From positions 1 through 33,756 of the forward strand of contig CAYPHY010000053.1 in NCBI GenBank assembly GCA_964410625.1: DNA of 33,756 bases, in the 5' to 3' direction. This DNA comes from CAYPHY01 sp964410625. Lineage in GTDB: Bacteria > Chloroflexota > Anaerolineae > Promineifilales > Promineifilaceae. The position numbers and the translations under genes were made by a program. The notes beneath the pieces were generated by a model. The model saw only the letters and a program-made list of their open reading frames with translations. It did no database searches and was not told the DNA's origin. This document shows, piece after piece, positions 25,968-33,741 of this stretch. Each line of letters begins with the position of its first letter. Positions within the stretch are counted from its first letter, which is position 1.

Positions 25968-27134
25968 TTAAGCACCGAGTTCCGAGGGGAGGACACCATC
26001 CGTTAGCAAACGAAGGAAGATCGGTGTCTTGTTGCCGTTAGCGGCTTGTTCGATCAGATCGTAACCGGCCGTGTACGTGAAAGCATAGGCGCGGAAAAGC
26101 GGGTCGCCGATGAAGCGCAAGCTCTGTTCGGCTTCCGCTTTGTCAAGCAATGCATACGTCTGAAAGTAATCAACGGCTTGCGCTTCATTCATCTGCCCGG
26201 TGTGATAGAGGATGGCAGCGTTGCCCATGACATGACGAACAAGACGCTCGAATTGGTTTAAGCGAACCATCAATTCAACCGGTTCAGGCTCCAACCCAAT
26301 AGCGGGCAGGATGCACTCGTTGGCCCATTCAAAGCTGCTGTTGTTGGGGAAGATAACTTCAGCGGCCGTTGTCGCTATTCCTTCAGAAATGACCGCCTCT
26401 GGGGCATTCAGCAGCCGGACGGCATGTTCGCCCCATCCTTTTCCGCGGTACAAAAGTGTGTCTTTTAAGACCGCTTCCGTATGATGGCCGGGGTAGGCTT
26501 CATGGGCAATGGTCTCTAACAGAGAGAATGCGTCGGGTGGAACGTCGGTGTTGATTTCGATGAAGGAACGGCCGTCCCCCTCATACCAGTTATAGGCCAT
26601 CCAGGGCTGGTCACTGGTCAATAGGATTTCAATGGACTCGTTTTCCGGCAAGGTGAGCAGCGCGGCCGTGCGGCTGCGGGCTTCGGCGCGAGCCAGTTCC
26701 AATAGCGGGAGAAGCTGTTCCTTCGCGATTTCAAATTTCTTGCGCCACCTTGTCATGCGTCCGGCCAGTGGGTCCAACTCATGGTGAACGGCCAGTAGGC
26801 CTGCTTCAGGAATTAGCTGCGGCCGAATGTCAAAGAGGCGGTTGGCTTCATCAAAGTAGTCTAATTCTTCGCCATTGATGATCCGGATCTGACAGTCCAT
26901 TGCCCGCATGACACCCTTGAGGTAGCGGTGGCGCTGCGGCGGGTCGGTGGGCAGGTTGTCCTGGAGCCAGGCGAGGTCGTCGAGGAGGGCGGCAGGGTCT
27001 TTTGGCGGGGTGGATTGGACGGCCGATTTCAGCTCCTCAGGTCCGATATAAGTATCCACGTAGCCTTCGACATGTTTGTCTATTTCCAAGGCCAGCCGGA
27101 GATAATTTTGGCTGAATGCATCCAGGTTTGTCAT
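25968..27134 (-). CDS. DUF885-like metallohydrolase
   Basis: The 388-residue product is mostly helical, with the metal-binding motif HEAYPGHH (residues 211-218), close to the HExxPGHH of DUF885 proteins. A second acidic site follows in EGIATTAAEVIF. DUF885 proteins are usually called peptidases, but few are tested and most are longer (about 550 residues), so this is a short member. There is no signal peptide. Given its neighbours, it may hydrolyse a pathway intermediate instead of a peptide; that is inference. I chose the ATG at 27134; the TTG at 27149 would add five residues. It follows the DUF1116 gene by 103 bases. Confidence 0.75.
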   Translation of the reverse strand: MTNLDAFSQNYLRLALEIDKHVEGYVDTYIGPEELKSAVQSTPPKDPAALLDDLAWLQDNLPTDPPQRHRYLKGVMRAMDCQIRIINGEELDYFDEANRLFDIRPQLIPEAGLLAVHHELDPLAGRMTRWRKKFEIAKEQLLPLLELARAEARSRTAALLTLPENESIEILLTSDQPWMAYNWYEGDGRSFIEINTDVPPDAFSLLETIAHEAYPGHHTEAVLKDTLLYRGKGWGEHAVRLLNAPEAVISEGIATTAAEVIFPNNSSFEWANECILPAIGLEPEPVELMVRLNQFERLVRHVMGNAAILYHTGQMNEAQAVDYFQTYALLDKAEAEQSLRFIGDPLFRAYAFTYTAGYDLIEQAANGNKTPIFLRLLTDGVLPSELGA

Positions 27135-27237
27135 CAGGTTCAATCGCAATTAAGAGTCCATCCGAATGTTTAACGCAGAGGCTCAGAGGTGTAGAGACGC
27201 AGAGATTTGTTCGGTTTTTCTCCGAGACTCTACTGGC

Positions 27238-28485
27238 TCAGAAACCATATTGTTCGGCAAAGGCGACAAGTGCGTCTTCAAAGACGTTCATCGGCGGCCG
27301 AACCAGCCCCGCGCCAACCTGCCCCACACCTGCCTCTTTGTGGGCGATACCGGTGTTGATGCGCGGTGTAATGCCTAGCTCAACCACTTTTCGGATGTCT
27401 ACGCCGGTAGGTGTGCCGCGAAAGCCGAGGGGAGGAATGGTGAAGAGGGTGTGTTCAGCCGTCGTGATCTCATACATCTCTAGCGTCGCATTCAGCGCAT
27501 CCTGTGGTGTGCCGCCGATGAAGGTGACAATTGCCGGGGCGGAGGCCATCGCAAAGGCGCCAATCCCGGCCGTCTCGGTGATCGTGCTGTCGCCGATGTC
27601 ACCACTGGCATCGGCGGCCGAATAACCGGAAAAATAAAGGCCATCCGGCTGCCCCACCGGGCCGGTGAACCAGCGATCACCTAAGCCACTGACGCGGATA
27701 CCCAGGTCAGTGCCGTTGCGGGCCATCGTCGTCATCACTGTGCTACCCTCTACGCCATGCCCGGCATCACACATCGCCTTGCACGCCGCCATCACCGGAT
27801 TGAGAACGCTGAGCGCGTTGTCACCGAGAAACTTGATGATCTTTGCCGCCTCACGCCGGTCGTCCACCACCTCGGTGATCAACGGAGCGAGTTTGGTCGT
27901 ATAGATGATCGAACCGGCTTTGTTACGGTTGTGGCCTTCGTCGCCCATGTGGAGCGACTCGGCGAGCAGAGCGCGAATGTCTATGCCATCTTCGGCCGCC
28001 GCTAAGGCATCGCCCAACGCCACACCCAACACATCATTCATCCAGCGCAGCTTGGCGATCACTTCCTCGCTATACGCTCCATAGCGCAACACCTTGCCAT
28101 ACCCTTCGTTGAGGTTGGAGAAGGTGACGTTGCCGTGGGTCACATTTTCAACGATGTAGACCTTCATTGAGGGGGATGTCACCCCGGCCATCGGCCCGAC
28201 GGCACTGTGTTCATGGCAAGGAGCCAGCTCAATCTCGCCGGAGGTGATCAGGCGTTCGGCCGACGCTTCATCGGCCGCCAAACCCTCAAAGATCAACGCC
28301 CCAATCAGCGCCCCGCGCATCGGCCCGGAAGCACGTTCCCAAGTAATCGGTGGCCCGGCATGGAGCAGCAACCTGTCGTGCATCCCTGGAATTACATCTC
28401 GCGCTGTCGCAACTCCTTTCAAAATCGGCCGCGCCGCCATCATTCGCTCGACGGCCGTTTGGTTGGCTTGGTCAATGTCTATCAT
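27238..28485 (-). CDS. allG: DUF1116 protein, YlbE/AllG-like (oxamate carbamoyltransferase component)
   Basis: The 415-residue product is a full-length DUF1116 protein, with HSAVGPMAGVTSPSM and NEGYGKVLRYGAYSEEV as family blocks. In E. coli the homologue YlbE (AllG) works with FdrA (AllF) and YlbF (AllH) as the reported oxamate carbamoyltransferase, which splits oxalurate-derived carbamoyl groups at the end of allantoin breakdown. All three homologues are in this window. The ATG at 28485 has AAAGGA six bases upstream; the TTG at 28500 lies in the repeat and is unlikely. It follows fdrA, separated by a GGAGACT-word hairpin. Whether oxamate is the product here is not shown. Confidence 0.85.
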   Translation of the reverse strand: MIDIDQANQTAVERMMAARPILKGVATARDVIPGMHDRLLLHAGPPITWERASGPMRGALIGALIFEGLAADEASAERLITSGEIELAPCHEHSAVGPMAGVTSPSMKVYIVENVTHGNVTFSNLNEGYGKVLRYGAYSEEVIAKLRWMNDVLGVALGDALAAAEDGIDIRALLAESLHMGDEGHNRNKAGSIIYTTKLAPLITEVVDDRREAAKIIKFLGDNALSVLNPVMAACKAMCDAGHGVEGSTVMTTMARNGTDLGIRVSGLGDRWFTGPVGQPDGLYFSGYSAADASGDIGDSTITETAGIGAFAMASAPAIVTFIGGTPQDALNATLEMYEITTAEHTLFTIPPLGFRGTPTGVDIRKVVELGITPRINTGIAHKEAGVGQVGAGLVRPPMNVFEDALVAFAEQYGF

Positions 28486-28499
28486 CTCGGTTCCTTTCA

Positions 28500-28585
28500 A
28501 GATTTGGAGATTGAGAGACTAGGGGATTAGGAGACTGAATGACTAAAACCCAGTCTCCTAGTCTCACAATCTCTTAGTCTCTTCT
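28500..28585. repeat. Intergenic palindrome, GGAGACT / GAGATTG word family
   Basis: TAGGAGACTG at 28528-28537 pairs perfectly with CAGTCTCCTA at 28551-28560 across a 13-base loop. Longer imperfect arms of GAGATT/GAGACT words reach 28500 and 28585. It fills the gap between fdrA and the DUF1116 gene. The same words recur inside fdrA at 29276-29324. Confidence 0.85.
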
Positions 28586-28587
28586 TT

Positions 28588-30405
28588 TCATTTTTTCATC
28601 TTCGCCAATATAGCCATCAACTTCTCATTCCCACCGGCAGGCGGCCGCCATTCGACGTGTATTGCTTCCGCCTCTTGAGCTTTCAGGCTGTCGTAGAAGG
28701 ATTCGAGGCCGACGTTGATGGCAGCGAAACGGCCGTTAAAGGGTTCAAGTGGCAAAGGTTGGTGCTCATACTGGTATGACGGCCGCAACCGTTGCCCAAC
28801 GTAAGCAATGGCAGTAGCAGCGTTGGTAAACACCTTCGCTCCGGCATTTTCCAACTGTTCAATCTGCCTGTTTCGATCTTGCGGGTCTTCGTCGGTGCCG
28901 ACGACAACGGCGACAATTTGCAACTCTCGTTCCGCTTTGATTTGGGCGATGGCCGGGGCGAGTTCGGCCGCTGGATCAGGATGTGCGCCTTCGCCCAGAA
29001 CGACATCGAGGAGGATGAGGCCGACTTCGGGATCGGCCACTTCCTGCCGCAGCCGTCGCAAACGCAGGTCGTTGTCCATCATCGGATGAAGCCGCCCCTG
29101 TGTGAATTCGTCCTCACCGAGATCGAGAATCGTATGCCCCTGGCTGTGCAAACTATCGGCCAACTGCTGTTCCGGCCGAATGGCGATATTGCTATATAAC
29201 GGCGACAATACCCCTTGCAACTGCAGCAATGCTTCGTAGGCCAATGTACCGCCGGAGAAAAGGCCGCGAAGGTAAGGAGATTGGAGATTAGAGATTGGAG
29301 ACTGGGAGACTGAGAGATTGGGAGCGCGGCGGCTGATGATGGTATCGTGTTGGAGTAGTTGGGAAAGAGTCGCTTCTCGTTGCTTCAGAAGCTTGGTCAG
29401 GTCAGTATCCACTTCAACATCGGGAAACTCGTCGGATTCGGGTAATGGTTCGTCTGCAAATCTCAAGCGTTCAATGTCCACTGCAATTTGTGCAGCTTCG
29501 TCGAGGGTGATGGCAAAGTGCAGGTTTCCACTGTGACCGACCAGTGGCGGATAGCCGATGAAGTTGACAACGATGGGTTTGCCGGTGGCCTGGGCGGCGT
29601 TGAACAGTTGGGGGAGAACGGCCGCATCCGGCGGCTTGGAGATGAGGACGATCACATTGGTCTGCGGGTCGCGGCCGAGCAGGTCAATCGCTTGCAAGGC
29701 GGTGATGCCACCGACTTTGGCTTTTAGATCACGACCGCCGGTGCCAATGGCCTGGGAGATGCCGCCGCCGAGATTGTGGATACCGGCAGTGACGACCTGT
29801 AAGCCTGTACCAGACGCGGCCACGACACCGATATGCCCGCGCCGGACGCGGTTGGCAAAGCCGAGGCCAACGCCGTTGATGATCGCTGTCCCGCAATCTG
29901 GCCCCATCAGCAGCAGCCCTTTGTCTCGTGCCTTCTGCTTCAGGCGGATTTCATCATCCAGCGCGACGTTATCGCTGTAGAGAAAGACGTGCTTGTTTTG
30001 TTCAAGCGCATCATCGGCCACGCCAGCGGCATAGCGACCGGGGACGGAAATCAGTACCCACTGCGCTTCGGGCAAGGCATTGACGGCCGAAGCGAGGCTA
30101 CGCGGCCGAAAATCTTGGGTAGCGGCCGATTGGCGGCGTTTGAGTAGTTCGTCTACTTGGGTGAGGGCGGCGGTGGCGGCCGATTCACTTTCCGCCTTGA
30201 CCATGATCAGCAGATCATCCGGCTTGGCGGCCAGATCGCGCACGGCAAAGCCAGTCGCCTGCATCAAAGCCAGGTTCGCCGGCGTCGCCATCACTGCCCC
30301 GGCATCCTCTACGCCGGAGAGTTCCAGCAGTGACTTCTGCAACTGCATCAAGACAACGGAATCACAATAGTAACCGGGTCGGATTTGGTGTTTGGTAATA
30401 CTCAT
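28588..30405 (-). CDS. fdrA: FdrA/AllF-like acyl-CoA synthetase-fold protein
   Basis: The 605-residue product is FdrA-like: RPGYYCDSVVLMQLQ at the start, MGPDCGTAIINGVGLGFAN and VVAASGTGLQVV in the Rossmann/CoA-ligase core, and the second half starting LRGLFSGGTLAYEAL. FdrA has a succinyl-CoA-synthetase fold and in E. coli (AllF) is part of the reported oxamate carbamoyltransferase. E. coli FdrA is about 555 residues. Part of the excess here is a Ser/Pro/Gln/Asn stretch at residues 361-377 encoded by a GGAGATT-word repeat. The ATG at 30405 starts the family consensus. It lies between the iron-sulfur subunit gene and the DUF1116 gene, each gap holding a palindrome. Confidence 0.9.
   Translation of the reverse strand: MSITKHQIRPGYYCDSVVLMQLQKSLLELSGVEDAGAVMATPANLALMQATGFAVRDLAAKPDDLLIMVKAESESAATAALTQVDELLKRRQSAATQDFRPRSLASAVNALPEAQWVLISVPGRYAAGVADDALEQNKHVFLYSDNVALDDEIRLKQKARDKGLLLMGPDCGTAIINGVGLGFANRVRRGHIGVVAASGTGLQVVTAGIHNLGGGISQAIGTGGRDLKAKVGGITALQAIDLLGRDPQTNVIVLISKPPDAAVLPQLFNAAQATGKPIVVNFIGYPPLVGHSGNLHFAITLDEAAQIAVDIERLRFADEPLPESDEFPDVEVDTDLTKLLKQREATLSQLLQHDTIISRRAPNLSVSQSPISNLQSPYLRGLFSGGTLAYEALLQLQGVLSPLYSNIAIRPEQQLADSLHSQGHTILDLGEDEFTQGRLHPMMDNDLRLRRLRQEVADPEVGLILLDVVLGEGAHPDPAAELAPAIAQIKAERELQIVAVVVGTDEDPQDRNRQIEQLENAGAKVFTNAATAIAYVGQRLRPSYQYEHQPLPLEPFNGRFAAINVGLESFYDSLKAQEAEAIHVEWRPPAGGNEKLMAILAKMKK
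29276..29324. repeat. GGAGATTG repeat inside fdrA
   Basis: About six and a half degenerate 7-8 base units (GGAGATTG, GAGATTA, GAGACTGG and so on) lie in frame in fdrA and encode residues 361-377. The wording matches one arm of the palindrome at 28500-28585. The neighbouring coding sequence has no such pattern, so this looks like an insertion into a surface loop between the two halves of FdrA. Confidence 0.85.
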
Positions 30406-30415
30406 ATCTTTAAAA

Positions 30416-30494
30416 GGATGAAGGCTGAGGGCTGAGGGATGAAGGTTGAAAACACGCTACTTCATCCCTCATCCTTCATCCTTCAGCCCTCATC
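30416..30494. repeat. Intergenic palindrome, GATGAAGG / CTGAGGG word family
   Basis: TGAGGGATGAAG at 30433-30444 pairs perfectly with CTTCATCCCTCA at 30460-30471, and the arms extend imperfectly to 30416 and 30494. The right arm overlaps the last codons and stop (30476-30478) of the iron-sulfur subunit gene, so its C-terminal MRAEG is written by the repeat. Confidence 0.85.
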
Positions 30495-30943
30495 TTTAAT
30501 ACTGCATCCACAATATGCTGGTATCCCGTACAACGGCAGAGATTGCCGGAGATGGCGAGGCGGATTTCTTCTTCGCTGGGATTGGGGTTTTCTTCCAGGA
30601 AAGGGATCAGCGTCATCAGGAAGCCGGGGGTGCAAAAGCCACATTGTAGGCCGTGGGCTTCGTGGAAGGCTTGTTGCAGGGGATGGAGGTTGTCGGGTGT
30701 GCCGAGACCTTCGACGGTTTGTAGCTGGCGGCCGTCTGTCTGTACGGCCAGCATCAAGCAAGAGCGCACGGGAAAGCCATCGAACAAGATGGTACATGCG
30801 CCACAGACGCCATGTTCACAACCCACATGGGTCCCCGTCAATCCCAACTCGTGGCGCAAAAAATCACTCAATAGCAATCGAGGTTCAACGTCGCGCTGAT
30901 AGCTCGTTCCATTGATGGTGACAGTGATAGATTGCTTCGTCAT
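30476..30943 (-). CDS. Molybdenum hydroxylase iron-sulfur subunit
   Basis: The 155-residue product carries the two [2Fe-2S] sites of xanthine/CO dehydrogenase small subunits: C42, C47, C50 and C62 (plant-ferredoxin type) and C101, C104, C136 and C138 (CGFCTPG and CRCTGYQ). It passes electrons from the Mo site to FAD. The length is normal. Its start overlaps the stop of the FAD subunit gene by four bases, so the two are translationally coupled. The Mo-binding partner is most likely the gene at 21203-23605. Confidence 0.95.
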   Translation of the reverse strand: MTKQSITVTINGTSYQRDVEPRLLLSDFLRHELGLTGTHVGCEHGVCGACTILFDGFPVRSCLMLAVQTDGRQLQTVEGLGTPDNLHPLQQAFHEAHGLQCGFCTPGFLMTLIPFLEENPNPSEEEIRLAISGNLCRCTGYQHIVDAVLKMRAEG

Positions 30944-31845
30944 ACGCTTATACTTCCACTTCTCTCTATTTGACTGCTGGCTCGATCCATCGCTTGCTGG
31001 AGGGCGCGTCGTGCCAGGACTTGAGCCAGATGGCGTTTGTAATCGGCCGTTGCATGAATATCCGTCACCGGGTCAATCTCGTTTTCGGCCGCCATTCGCG
31101 CAACCTCGGCGAGCAGCTCGGCTGACGGCACCTGCCCAATCATCATCTGTACTGCCCGATGCGCCACCATCGGGACTTCGCCAACGGCCAGAAAAACAAG
31201 GCGGGCATTGCGGCAGACACCATGCTCATCTAAGGTCACCAGCGCGGCCGCCCCCGCCTGAGCATAGTCGCCATGTCGCCGCGCCAATTCCATAAAGGCA
31301 TAGCCGGTGTTGGCCGGTAGGGGTGGTATCGTCACTTCGGCCAGGATCTCCTCCGGCTCTAATACGGTCGAAAATAGCCCGGTATAAAACTCATCGGCGC
31401 GAACCCAGCGTTCGCCACCTTGCCGTTGCAATCGTAAATAGGCGTCCAGGGCAATCGCGACGACGGGCAATTCGGCCGCCGGGTCTGCATGGGCCAGGCT
31501 GCCACCCAGTGTGCCACGATTACGAATTTGTGGATGGGCAACATAGGGCATGGCTTCATGAAGCAAGGGGGCTAAATCAGCAACTAGTTGGCTGCGCTCC
31601 AATTCCCGTTGGCGCACCATCGCTCCGATGCGTAAGCCACCAGCTTCGTCCCGTTGCAAGCGGCCGAGTTCCGCCACGCCATTGAGATCAACAATCATCG
31701 TTGGCTGGGCCAGACGAAAGTTCATCACCGGAATCAGACTTTGCCCACCGGCCAACAGCTTGGCATCGTAGCCGTGAGCGTGCATCGTTTGTAATGTTTC
31801 CGCCAACGAACGTGGCGCGATATAGTCAAATGGGGCTGGTTTCAT
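30940..31845 (-). CDS. Molybdenum hydroxylase FAD-binding subunit
   Basis: The 301-residue product is the middle subunit of a xanthine/CO dehydrogenase-type enzyme. FAD-binding motifs are AGGQSLIPVMNFR near residue 32 and TLGGSLAHADPAAELP near 115; the C-terminal part is the CO-dehydrogenase flavoprotein domain. I chose the ATG at 31845 (MKPAPFDYIAPRSL), which begins the family consensus; the longer frame from 31908 would run into the divergent DUF2877 gene's upstream region. It is the first gene of the minus-strand run and is coupled to the iron-sulfur subunit gene. Confidence 0.95.
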   Translation of the reverse strand: MKPAPFDYIAPRSLAETLQTMHAHGYDAKLLAGGQSLIPVMNFRLAQPTMIVDLNGVAELGRLQRDEAGGLRIGAMVRQRELERSQLVADLAPLLHEAMPYVAHPQIRNRGTLGGSLAHADPAAELPVVAIALDAYLRLQRQGGERWVRADEFYTGLFSTVLEPEEILAEVTIPPLPANTGYAFMELARRHGDYAQAGAAALVTLDEHGVCRNARLVFLAVGEVPMVAHRAVQMMIGQVPSAELLAEVARMAAENEIDPVTDIHATADYKRHLAQVLARRALQQAMDRASSQIERSGSISV

Positions 31846-31910
31846 CTTACCAATATACCAAAATTTACCGGACTGCCGACCTTTCGCAATTCCTGGTATA
31901 GTTGTCAATT
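31846..31910. promoter_or_regulatory. Divergent control region of the catabolic cluster
   Basis: These 65 bases separate the divergently oriented FAD subunit gene and DUF2877 gene, so both promoters should be here or just outside. TGGTATAGT at 31894-31902 looks like an extended -10 box for the plus strand, but it leaves almost no leader before the ATG at 31911 and no matching -35 is clear. I see no regulator gene beside it. Confidence 0.4.
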
Positions 31911-32666
31911 ATGCGCTGTCGCCTGATCACATCACGTGTTTGTCAATGGCTGCACGACGGCCGTCCCGCCCGTATCTTGCACCTATTTGACGAAGTTTGC
32001 AACCTAATCAATGATCAGGGAGAAATAATCACGATTGCTTCGTCCCAGATTGGGGCAGGGCCGTTTACGATGCTTCTGGATCATCGCTATTTACCTCGGC
32101 TAGATATCCATATGCCAATTAAATACAATCATTTGCGGCAAACGCTGTCAATTGGTCCAGAGCAAATCACTGTTGGCTATGCGAATATCTGGAACCCTCG
32201 GCCGCTATGGGAGAATCTACGCGCTCAGTGGTGCGACGACTGGCCTGAGCCAGAACACCTTGCGGCCGAAATGGAATGCGCCCTGCACACATTATTACAA
32301 AGCATTACCAATGAGGACGTTGCTTCATGCCGGGCGGCGGTCTATGAATTAGCCGGACGCGGCAGTGGACTAACACCAACTGGTGATGATATATTAGTCG
32401 GCGCTTTGTATGGTCTGTGGGTATGGGAGGCGGCACAAGCGTGGATGGACCTGATTGTCGAAACAGCCGCCCCCCGCACAACCAGCTTGTCGGCCGCCTT
32501 TTTGCGGGCAGCGGCGGCCGGTGAAGCAACCATCCATTGGCACCGGTTGGCGAATGGCAAAGCAGCGGCCGTGGAGCAAATCTTAGCCATCGGGCATACC
32601 TCCGGCCGTGATGCGTGGGCTGGATTCGCTTACGCTGGTAAAATACTTGGGACTTACGCATTTTGA
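31911..32666 (+). CDS. allH: DUF2877 protein, YlbF/AllH-like (oxamate carbamoyltransferase component)
   Basis: The 251-residue product has the DUF2877 signature GRGSGLTPTGDDILVGALYG and the C-terminal IGHTSGRDAWAGFAYAGKIL, which matches the end of E. coli YlbF (AllH). AllH is the third component of the reported oxamate carbamoyltransferase with AllF and AllG, whose homologues lie across the divergent promoter region. The ATG at 31911 is used; the TTG at 31902 is in frame and adds three residues. The last residues (GTYAF) and the stop are written by the left end of a small inverted-repeat element. A carbamate kinase (AllK) gene is not in the window. Confidence 0.85.
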   Translation: MRCRLITSRVCQWLHDGRPARILHLFDEVCNLINDQGEIITIASSQIGAGPFTMLLDHRYLPRLDIHMPIKYNHLRQTLSIGPEQITVGYANIWNPRPLWENLRAQWCDDWPEPEHLAAEMECALHTLLQSITNEDVASCRAAVYELAGRGSGLTPTGDDILVGALYGLWVWEAAQAWMDLIVETAAPRTTSLSAAFLRAAAAGEATIHWHRLANGKAAAVEQILAIGHTSGRDAWAGFAYAGKILGTYAF

Positions 32667-32738
32667 CACGAATATAGAGGGCGAACATCGTGTGATTCGT
32701 CCCATTCGTGTCGAAAAATGTTGTCACTGCGTAAGTCC
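32650..32738. repeat. 89-bp element with 11-bp terminal inverted repeats
   Basis: GGACTTACGCA at 32650-32660 and its exact complement TGCGTAAGTCC at 32728-32738 bound an 89-base element. Inside, TTTTGACACGAAT (32661-32673) and ATTCGTGTCGAAAA (32704-32717) form a second inverted pair of the TTCGTG family. It resembles a miniature inverted-repeat element. It overlaps the end of the DUF2877 gene. Confidence 0.7.
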
Positions 32739-32778
32739 TGATACTGAGGAACCGGGTTTCTAAGTTGGAAGCTGAGTG

Positions 32779-33741
32779 ATGAACCAGGTACAGGAAACCA
32801 ACGCCCCCCTTGCTACTACACCACGCCGACTGGCATGGGTGACGGCCGCGAGCCGCCGCCAGTGGTCGTTGCTGCGGCCGTTGCGAAATGTGCTTTCCTT
32901 TTTTGTTGTCCTCTTACTGCTTGGCGTAGCCTGGGAAGCATTGAAATGGATCGGTGGCGATCCCTGGTTTCCTGATGCCAATCCCCTTGGCATCGCCCAT
33001 AATCCTCCCTATCGCTTTAAGATAGCCTCCGATCTCAATTTGCCCCACTTATGGGATATTGCCGAAGCGTTTGGCAATGAGTCGCGGCGCAATGGGCCGC
33101 CCCTTTATTCCGTCTTGTTCCAGGCTGCGCTCTACACATTCCGCGAAGCGTTGGTCGGCTTCCTACTTGGGTCGTTGCTTGGCATTGTGCTGGGAACTAT
33201 CTTTGCCCATGTTTCGCTGCTGGAAAGAGGGTGTATGCCTTATGTGATCGCCTCGCAAACGGTGCCGATTCTGGCGATTGCGCCAATGGTGATCATCTGG
33301 CTGAAAGCGGGCTGGATTTCCGTGGCGGTCATTGCCACCTATCTCACCTTTTTCCCGGTGACGATCAACACCCTGCGCGGCTTGCGTTCGCCACAGCCGA
33401 TGGCATTGGAACTGATGCGCTCTTATGCCGCCTCGGAATGGGATATTCTCTGGAAATTGCGCTATCCGGCCGCTTTACCCTATATCTTCACTGCGCTCAA
33501 AATTTCGGCCACTGCCAGCGTCGTCGGTTCGATCATCGGTGAACTGCCTTCGGGTATCCGCAACGGTCTTGGCGGGGCGATTCTTAACTTCAACTCGTAC
33601 TATATCTCTGGCCCCGGCCGATTGTGGGCGGCGATCATCGCCAGCGCGGCCGTGGGCATCATGTTCTACTTACTGGTCACCTTGCTGGAAGCGATTGCTC
33701 TGCGACATCGGCAGACGGTGACGGTGTACAATGAACAATGA
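32779..33741 (+). CDS. ABC transporter permease, NitT/TauT type
   Basis: The 320-residue product is a binding-protein-dependent permease with about six to seven membrane segments and the EAA-loop region AASEWDILWKLRYPAALPYI, which contacts the ATPase. NitT/TauT-type importers carry nitrate, sulfonates, and also pyrimidine- or thiamine-precursor-like compounds. The ATPase and binding protein are expected beyond the right edge of the window. The ATG at 32779 has GGAAG seven bases upstream; the GTG at 32776 is less likely. The residues between helix 1 and 2 form an unusually long loop (about 55 residues). It probably imports the substrate of the adjacent catabolic cluster. The stop codon falls in a CAATGAA repeat. 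Confidence 0.9.
   Translation: MNQVQETNAPLATTPRRLAWVTAASRRQWSLLRPLRNVLSFFVVLLLLGVAWEALKWIGGDPWFPDANPLGIAHNPPYRFKIASDLNLPHLWDIAEAFGNESRRNGPPLYSVLFQAALYTFREALVGFLLGSLLGIVLGTIFAHVSLLERGCMPYVIASQTVPILAIAPMVIIWLKAGWISVAVIATYLTFFPVTINTLRGLRSPQPMALELMRSYAASEWDILWKLRYPAALPYIFTALKISATASVVGSIIGELPSGIRNGLGGAILNFNSYYISGPGRLWAAIIASAAVGIMFYLLVTLLEAIALRHRQTVTVYNEQ

Noticed and set aside
29276..29324. CRISPR-like or minisatellite array
   Set aside because: Units are 7-8 bases, degenerate and without spacers.
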